A stretch of DNA of 28,783 nt. Source: Streptomycetaceae bacterium (GTDB lineage: Bacteria > Actinomycetota > Actinomycetes > Nanopelagicales > Nanopelagicaceae). A program made the translations under genes and the position numbers. The stretch covers positions 1-28,783 of the forward strand of contig JAIYCF010000033.1 in NCBI GenBank assembly GCA_027488165.1, written 5' to 3'. Each line of letters starts with the position of its first letter. The first letter of the stretch is position 1. Of the stretch, positions 23,947 to 28,783 are shown piece by piece. The notes below the pieces were generated by a model. It was not told the origin of the DNA. It was given only the letters and a program-made list of their open reading frames with translations, and made no database searches.

Positions 23947-25095
23947 TTACTCTTCGTCTAGATCTTCAGGGGTTACTTCAGATCCAGCAGTAATGTCTTC
24001 ATCACCGCGTAGAGCAAATGTAAATACTGGCGCCCATGAAATGTTTACAGCATCGCCTTTATTAAATGGGGCGACACCATCGTCATTTTGTTCAAAGACC
24101 ATTAGCTCTTGTCCCCAAGGCATTTCGACTTGGTATTGGGTTGATACACCGATATATGAAACATCTTCGATGCGGCCGCCTGTTAAAACGTTTCCTGAGA
24201 CAGGAGTATCTAGTAACGAGATTCGGAATTTTTCAGGGCGAATACCTGCATACATTGAGTTATCAACTGCATGCGAACGGTTCTTTGGAAGTGAAATCTT
24301 CTGTCCGTAAAGATCGGCAATGATGGAGTCGCCATCGTTTCCGGTGATCGTTCCCTTAATTAGGTTTGATTGGCCAAGGAAGTTAGCCACAAATGCTGTC
24401 TCTGGATTGTCATAGAGATCTGCAGGAGATCCCATCTGTTCAATCTTTCCTTCATTCATTACCGCGATGGTGTCGGCCATAGTCATGGCTTCTTCCTGAT
24501 CGTGGGTAACGTGAACGAAAGTTAAACCAACTTCTTTCTGAATCCATTTAAGTTCAATCTGCATCTGACGGCGCAATTTAAGATCGAGCGCGCCAAGCGG
24601 TTCATCAAGAAGTAGAAGAGCGGGGCGGTTAACGATCGCGCGAGCAAGTGCGATTCGCTGCTGCTGCCCACCTGATAGTTGGGTGGGCTTGCGACCTGCT
24701 AGATGAGGAAGTTCAACGAGATTTAGAACCTTATTAACTTCGGCATCTACATCTTTAATACCGCGACGGCGCAGGCCAAAAGCGATATTTTCAAAGATGG
24801 TTAGATGTGGAAATAACGCGTAGTTCTGAAAAACGGTGTTGATCGGACGCTGATACGGCTTTGTTGTAGTGATATCAGTTTCACCTAGGTGAATGCTTCC
24901 GATCGTTGGCTCTTCAAGTCCTGCGATCATGCGCAATGTTGTTGTCTTACCGCACCCTGAAGGTCCAAGTAGTGCAAAGAATGAACCTTTAGGGATGGTA
25001 AGCGAAAGATCATCTACCGCCTTGAAATCACCATACTCTTTGGTGATTCGAGTAAGTATTAAATCCCCTCGCGCCGAACTAGCGTCAAATGACAC
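23947..25095 (-). CDS. potA: Polyamine ABC transporter ATP-binding protein PotA
   Basis: ATPase of the importer, 382 residues. Walker A GPSGCGKT at 44-51, Q-loop near 90, signature LSGGQ at 140-144, Walker B LLLLDEP at 160-166, and switch histidine H198. A C-terminal TOBE-like regulatory domain (about 245-365) contains GIRPEKFRIS. All catalytic elements are intact. The start is GTG at 25095, directly abutting the potD stop with no spacer, so its translation depends on potD. In E. coli the PotA C-terminal domain mediates feedback inhibition by intracellular spermidine; the same may apply, but I infer it from family only. Confidence 0.95.
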   Translation of the reverse strand: MSFDASSARGDLILTRITKEYGDFKAVDDLSLTIPKGSFFALLGPSGCGKTTTLRMIAGLEEPTIGSIHLGETDITTTKPYQRPINTVFQNYALFPHLTIFENIAFGLRRRGIKDVDAEVNKVLNLVELPHLAGRKPTQLSGGQQQRIALARAIVNRPALLLLDEPLGALDLKLRRQMQIELKWIQKEVGLTFVHVTHDQEEAMTMADTIAVMNEGKIEQMGSPADLYDNPETAFVANFLGQSNLIKGTITGNDGDSIIADLYGQKISLPKNRSHAVDNSMYAGIRPEKFRISLLDTPVSGNVLTGGRIEDVSYIGVSTQYQVEMPWGQELMVFEQNDDGVAPFNKGDAVNISWAPVFTFALRGDEDITAGSEVTPEDLDEE

Positions 25096-26271
25096 TTAGT
25101 TGCCGGCGGCCTTCTGGAACGCTTCAGTCCAAGCAGTTTCTTCTGTTGGTGTTAGCGAGCGGAAAACGCTGAGGTTCTTCATAGTTGCTTCAGTTGGGAA
25201 GATGTATTCGCTCTTCGCTAGCTCTGGATCAATTTTTTCCATCTCAGCTTGAGCGCCCTTAACTGGAGTTACGTAGTTAACGTATGCAGCAACTTCTGCT
25301 GCAATCGCTGGGTCGTAGTACCAGTTAATCAACTTCTCTGCACTCGCCTTAGCTTCTGGTGTTGCAGTTGATGGGATCAAGAGATTGTCACCTGAAATAG
25401 TTCCGCCTGATTCAGGAATTGTGAAGTCAAACTTGCCTTCATTTTCCGAAGCCAAGATAAACATATCTCCTGACCAGCCGATAACTGCTGTTGCATCGCC
25501 TGATGTCAGATCTTCTGCGTATTCATTACCCTTAACGCCGCGGATCCAGCCATCTGAAATCTTGCCAGCCATGAAATCAACAGCGTTCATGTACTGATCT
25601 TCAGTAACAGTTGCAGGATCTGCACCTTGCGCTAGCAAGATGATTCCAATGGTGTCGCGAAGTTCTGAAAGAACAACAATCTTGCCCTTATTAGCTGGAG
25701 CAAAGAGGTCGTCTAATGTGCGAATACCCTTTGGATTCTTTTCTGTATTCCAACCGAAACCGCCCATGATGCCTTGCCAGGTAAGAGTTGATTCGCGGTT
25801 CGGATCATATGAAGGTGATGCAAGAGTGTCGAGAATATTTGATTTGTTTGGAATATTTGCAGCATCAAACTTTTGTGCATAACCAAGACGAATCCAACGC
25901 GCTGCCATCCAGTCGGTTGGGCTGACAAGGTCGTAACCAATATCTTCATTTAGCTTTAACTGAGCCTGAACTTTTCCGTAGAACTCATCGTTGTCGTTGT
26001 AATCTTCAAAATACTTTGTTGCAATTCCAGTTGCTTCAGTGAACTTATCGAGAGTTGGGTATGTCTTATTTTCTTCATCGAAATCTAAGTAGAGAGGCCA
26101 GTTGCCCCAACGAACTAATTCACCTGATGCAGCAGAATCTCCGCCTGAACCACATGCAGCGAGCGCACCAGCAGCGCCAACGCCACCGATACCTGCGAGA
26201 ACTGCGCGACGTGAAACACGTGCGTTAATAATTGAACGTGCTTCTGGTGATAGAGGTGACTTCTTAGCCAT
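25096..26271 (-). CDS. potD: Polyamine ABC transporter substrate-binding protein PotD (Tat lipoprotein)
   Basis: Substrate-binding component on the outside of the membrane. 391 residues from the ATG at 26271, which has AGGAG nine bases upstream; the frame could extend 11 codons further but without a ribosome site. The signal is twin-arginine-like: SRRAVL at residues 20-25, then a hydrophobic stretch and lipobox LAAC with C40, so it is likely exported folded and lipid-anchored. The mature part starts GSGGDSAASGELVRWGNWP, and YWPL-type PotD regions such as YFEDYNDNDEF and DLVSPTDWMAARW follow. Tat export of a lipoprotein is common in Actinobacteria. Which polyamine is preferred (putrescine or spermidine) cannot be read here. 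Confidence 0.93.
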   Translation of the reverse strand: MAKKSPLSPEARSIINARVSRRAVLAGIGGVGAAGALAACGSGGDSAASGELVRWGNWPLYLDFDEENKTYPTLDKFTEATGIATKYFEDYNDNDEFYGKVQAQLKLNEDIGYDLVSPTDWMAARWIRLGYAQKFDAANIPNKSNILDTLASPSYDPNRESTLTWQGIMGGFGWNTEKNPKGIRTLDDLFAPANKGKIVVLSELRDTIGIILLAQGADPATVTEDQYMNAVDFMAGKISDGWIRGVKGNEYAEDLTSGDATAVIGWSGDMFILASENEGKFDFTIPESGGTISGDNLLIPSTATPEAKASAEKLINWYYDPAIAAEVAAYVNYVTPVKGAQAEMEKIDPELAKSEYIFPTEATMKNLSVFRSLTPTEETAWTEAFQKAAGN

Positions 26272-26313
26272 GTTGATGGGCTCCTTTTTGATTTTCCGGA
26301 ACAAGGGACGGTT

Positions 26314-26354
26314 GTGCAGGGATCATTATGTAACCGATTTGCCCTGCACGCCAA
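26314..26354 (-). promoter_or_regulatory. Probable potD promoter flanked by a perfect inverted repeat
   Basis: In the ALDH-potD spacer, GTGCAGGG (+ 26314-26321) and CCCTGCAC (+ 26342-26349) form a perfect 8-base inverted repeat with 20 bases between. Between the arms the minus strand has CATAAT (+ 26325-26330), and TTGGCG (+ 26349-26354) lies 18 bases upstream: a fair -10/-35 pair. The arms thus sit next to the -35 and over the expected start site, as for a repressor operator. No T run follows, arguing against a terminator for the upstream ALDH. Confidence 0.5.
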
Positions 26355-26393
26355 ACAATTTCACTGTGATTTAGCGGAAATTTGCTGAGATTT

Positions 26394-27821
26394 TTACCCG
26401 TTTAGGTTGGTCATGACGTGCTTGATACGGGTGTAATCCTCAAAGCCGTAGGCTGAAAGATCCTTGCCATAGCCAGAGCGTTTGAAACCGCCGTGAGGCA
26501 TCTCGGCAACGATCGGGATGTGGGTATTGATCCAGACGCATCCGAAGTCAAAGGCTTTGGCCATTCGCATCGCGGTGCCGTGATCCTTGGTCCAAACAGA
26601 TGAAGCCAGTCCGTACTCGACGCCATTAGCAAGCGCAACCGCCTCTGTCTCATCCTTAAACTTCTGGATAGTAATGACCGGTCCGAAGATTTCAGATTGG
26701 ATGTGCTCATCCTGCTGGCGCAGATCTGCAATCACTGTCGGTGCGATGAAATAGCCAGCGCGATCTAGGGCTGACCCGCCCGCAGCCACGCGCGCATGTG
26801 ATGGCACGCGATCTAGGAAACCTTTAACGCGTTCGAATTGCGCGGCGTTATTTACTGGGCCAACGAGGACATCTTCATTCGGCATACCAACTGCGATCTC
26901 GTTGGTTGCCTGGTTAGCAAGAAGTTTGACCATCTCTTCATAAACGCCCTCTTGAACCAAGACGCGAGTTGCTGCGGTGCAATCTTGACCTGAGTTAAAG
27001 AAACCAGCGAGGGCGATTGCTGCAGCAGCTGCTTCGAGATTTGCATCATTGAAGACAACAACCGGTGCCTTGCCGCCTAGTTCAAGGTGAACGCGCTTTA
27101 ACTGCTTGGCTGCACTTCCGGCAACTTCCATACCTGCGCGCACTGAACCAGTAATTGAAACCATTGCTGGTGTTGCATGTTCAACAACTGCTTTTCCAGT
27201 TTCACGTTCTCCGCAAATTACATTTATAACGCCATCTGGCAAAAATTCGCCCATGATCTCAGCCATAAAGACTGTAGATGCAGGAGTTGTATCGCTTGGC
27301 TTTAAGACAACAGTATTTCCAGCAGCAATTGCGGGGGCCCATTTCCAAACGGCCATCATCATTGGATAGTTCCAAGGAGTTACTTGTCCGCAAACGCCGA
27401 CAGGCTCGCGACGGATAAATGAGGTCATACCCTTCATATATTCGCCAGCAGATTTACCTTCTAGGTTGCGGGCAGCACCAGCAAAGAAACGAATTTGATC
27501 AATCATTGGTGGGACTTCTTCTGAAGCCGTAAGACCCATTGGCTTTCCGCAGTTTTCAGATTCAATAGCGATGATTTCATCGGCACGTGATTCGATGGCA
27601 TCGGCGATCTTAAGTAGCGCACGTTGGCGCTCAGATGGGGTTGAATCGCGCCATTCGGTGAAGGCGTTAGCAGCAGCCGACATTGCCTTATCAACATCAG
27701 CAGCGTTTGAATTAGGAGCGGTCGCAAATGCTTGGCCAGTTGCTGGGTTAATCAGCGTAGTTGTCTCACCTGAAGACGAGTCAACTAACTTTCCATTTAC
27801 AAAGTTCTGCAACTTCTTCAT
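26394..27821 (-). CDS. Aldehyde dehydrogenase, aminobutyraldehyde/PuuC-PatD type
   Basis: NAD(P)-dependent aldehyde dehydrogenase of 475 residues. Catalytic C281 in NSGQDCTAATR, general base E247 in LELGGKAP, oxyanion-helping N151 in PWNYP, and cofactor lysine K174 in LKPSD. The sequence resembles 4-aminobutyraldehyde dehydrogenase (PatD/YdcW). In this context it would oxidise the aldehyde made by the FAD oxidase to GABA or its gamma-glutamyl form. Other amino- or betaine-aldehyde substrates are possible. The ATG at 27821 lies one base after the stop of the DinB-fold gene, with AAGGGG in that gene's end, so translation is coupled. It is upstream of potD, separated by the promoter-like spacer. 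Confidence 0.9.
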   Translation of the reverse strand: MKKLQNFVNGKLVDSSSGETTTLINPATGQAFATAPNSNAADVDKAMSAAANAFTEWRDSTPSERQRALLKIADAIESRADEIIAIESENCGKPMGLTASEEVPPMIDQIRFFAGAARNLEGKSAGEYMKGMTSFIRREPVGVCGQVTPWNYPMMMAVWKWAPAIAAGNTVVLKPSDTTPASTVFMAEIMGEFLPDGVINVICGERETGKAVVEHATPAMVSITGSVRAGMEVAGSAAKQLKRVHLELGGKAPVVVFNDANLEAAAAAIALAGFFNSGQDCTAATRVLVQEGVYEEMVKLLANQATNEIAVGMPNEDVLVGPVNNAAQFERVKGFLDRVPSHARVAAGGSALDRAGYFIAPTVIADLRQQDEHIQSEIFGPVITIQKFKDETEAVALANGVEYGLASSVWTKDHGTAMRMAKAFDFGCVWINTHIPIVAEMPHGGFKRSGYGKDLSAYGFEDYTRIKHVMTNLNG

Positions 27822-27822
27822 C

Positions 27823-28308
27823 TTAGTTCTGCCCCTTTACTGCGCGAATCAGTTGATCACCGTGATCAACTGGATGTTTTGAATAACCTTCTAGCCATTT
27901 AGCAATTGTGTAATGCCCAGATTCCGTATGAACTCCGGATTTTTCTAGATCAGATTCTTGCAAGCGCTTAATTACATCTAGTGAGCTGGCGCGAACCGCA
28001 GCAAAGACGGCGATGGAATTTTCAACCGGCGCACTCTCGTATCCAAGTTGTGGCGCTGTTGCCCAAAGATTTTCGTCATAACCTTGAATGACAGAACCTT
28101 CTGGTTCGGCAACTAGGCGACGCAGACGTGCATAAGATTGTGCTTCAGAATCCGCTAAGTGGTGAATAATCTGACGAGCAGACCAACCTTCGGGATCTTT
28201 AACATCTAATTGATCAGCCATTACTCCACGTGCCAGATTTAAAAAGTACTGGGTGGAAGATTCATAAACTGCGGACAACTCTTGGATAGTCATGCCATTT
28301 GTACTCAT
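27823..28308 (-). CDS. DinB-fold protein
   Basis: About 161 residues; a four-helix DinB/YfiT-like bundle. Typical features are QIIHHLADSEAQSYARLRRL in helix two region (His in HHLADSE), then an ESGHYT-type histidine and HPVDHGDQLIRA at the C-terminus, giving the three-histidine metal site of the family. In Actinobacteria many DinB proteins are thiol (mycothiol)-dependent enzymes, so a detoxifying role is possible but not shown. I chose the ATG at 28308, just after rlmN; a second at 28293 is equally possible, and the frame further upstream overlaps rlmN. No good Shine-Dalgarno is visible. It is translationally coupled to the aldehyde dehydrogenase downstream, hinting at work on the same pathway. 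Confidence 0.78.
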   Translation of the reverse strand: MSTNGMTIQELSAVYESSTQYFLNLARGVMADQLDVKDPEGWSARQIIHHLADSEAQSYARLRRLVAEPEGSVIQGYDENLWATAPQLGYESAPVENSIAVFAAVRASSLDVIKRLQESDLEKSGVHTESGHYTIAKWLEGYSKHPVDHGDQLIRAVKGQN

Positions 28309-28318
28309 GACTGGGAGT

Positions 28319-28783
28319 CTATTTACTCTTTTCGGCTGCTGCCAACTGTCCGCAGGCGCCATCTATCTCGCGCCCACGCGTATCGCGCACGGTTACAGGG
28401 ACCCCATAGTTTTCCAGGATTCTCACAAACTCTTCTTCATCTTCGCGGCGCGATGCGGTCCATTTCGATCCGGGGGTTGGGTTAAGTGGAATCAGGTTCA
28501 CGTGGGCGTTGCGGCTCTTTAGCAAACGTCCCAATAAATCTGCGCGCCAGGATTGATCGTTAATGTCACGGATTAGCGCATACTCGATTGAATAGCGGCG
28601 CCCGGTCTTCTTTTCATAATCATCAGCTGCCGCCAAAACTTCGCGCACTTTAAAGCGGGAGTTAATTGGAACCAACGAATCGCGGAGTTCATCATCTGGG
28701 GTGTGCAAGGAAACAGCCAAGGTGCAGTTGATTCCTTCATCCATAAGCTTTTCAATTCCATTTACCAAGCCAACAGTTGAGAC
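28319..28783 (-). CDS. rlmN: 23S rRNA / tRNA adenine-C2 methyltransferase RlmN (5' part outside window)
   Basis: Radical-SAM enzyme that methylates A2503 of 23S rRNA and A37 of some tRNAs. Only the C-terminal 154 residues are in the window; the radical-SAM CxxxCxxC cluster lies beyond the edge. The visible part begins with VSTVGLV, then LAVSLHTPDDELRDSLVP and VNLIPLNPTPGSKW. The catalytic RDTRGREIDGACGQL follows, with the cysteine that forms the methyl-protein intermediate in the GACGQL motif. The stop is 10 bases before the DinB-fold gene, so they may be co-transcribed. rlmN upstream of dxr is the usual actinobacterial order, here separated by the polyamine module. Confidence 0.97.
   Translation of the reverse strand, partial: VSTVGLVNGIEKLMDEGINCTLAVSLHTPDDELRDSLVPINSRFKVREVLAAADDYEKKTGRRYSIEYALIRDINDQSWRADLLGRLLKSRNAHVNLIPLNPTPGSKWTASRREDEEEFVRILENYGVPVTVRDTRGREIDGACGQLAAAEKSK

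Noticed and set aside
26314..26349. Terminator of the aldehyde dehydrogenase formed by the inverted repeat
   Set aside because: The 20-base loop is long and the 3' arm is followed by AACCGTCCC, not T residues; promoter elements lie inside.
1..28783. tRNA genes, CRISPR repeats, insertion sequences or attachment sites at the edges of the polyamine module
   Set aside because: I looked in the larger spacers for tRNA-like cloverleaf ends, regular repeats and transposase-type frames and saw none.

Overview
The window reads as a chromosomal segment of a small-genome, low-GC freshwater/marine-type actinobacterium. The order and strand of the housekeeping genes (rlmN – dxr – rseP – ispG – proS – rimP – nusA – ylxR – infB – rbfA – truB – ribF – rpsO – pnp – M16 peptidase – dapB – thyX) is the one I know from Mycobacterium tuberculosis and relatives. 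A mycoredoxin-like protein, a C-terminally short NusA and ThyX also fit Actinobacteria. Base composition looks to be in the mid-to-upper 40s % GC by eye, spacers are very short, and the proteins show few insertions. I infer an acI/Nanopelagicales-like lineage; the sequence alone does not prove it.

Layout on the + coordinates. 1-526: 3'-truncated thyX (minus). 587-1575: the only plus-strand genes, an azlC/azlD amino-acid exporter pair, divergent from thyX. 1582-3874: mycoredoxin, dapB and M16 peptidase (minus). 3893-6558: pnp and rpsO with a structured leader between them. 6679-8901: ribF, truB, rbfA. 8904-13544: infB, ylxR, nusA, rimP. 13625-16145: a TSUP permease and proS. 16167-19679: ispG, rseP-type M50 protease, dxr. 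19684-28308: a polyamine module (agmatinase-type ureohydrolase, PuuB-like FAD oxidase, PotC, PotB, PotA, PotD, aminobutyraldehyde-type dehydrogenase, DinB-fold protein). 28319-28783: 3' part of rlmN. No tRNA, rRNA, CRISPR, insertion sequence or integrase was seen. No gene-free stretch exceeds 300 bases; the longest are 6095-6288, 22119-22252 and 26272-26393, and all three carry structure described below.

How the genes work together. The housekeeping part covers translation initiation and ribosome maturation (IF2, RbfA, RimP, TruB, S15), transcription elongation (NusA), RNA turnover (PNPase), two MEP-pathway enzymes (Dxr, IspG), and single steps of flavin, lysine/peptidoglycan and dTMP synthesis. 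The polyamine module lies between rlmN and dxr. It supplies uptake of putrescine/spermidine-type amines (PotABCD), release of putrescine from agmatine (or of another amine from a related guanidino compound), flavin-dependent amine oxidation, and aldehyde oxidation to a GABA-type acid.

The most interesting non-coding signals are in this module. The first is a 134-base spacer before the FAD oxidase that folds into several hairpins, has a possible pseudoknot, and ends in a hairpin separating the Shine-Dalgarno from the start codon. The second is a perfect 8-base inverted repeat bracketing a probable potD promoter. I could not assign either to a known family. The spacer is my best candidate for an undescribed regulatory RNA.
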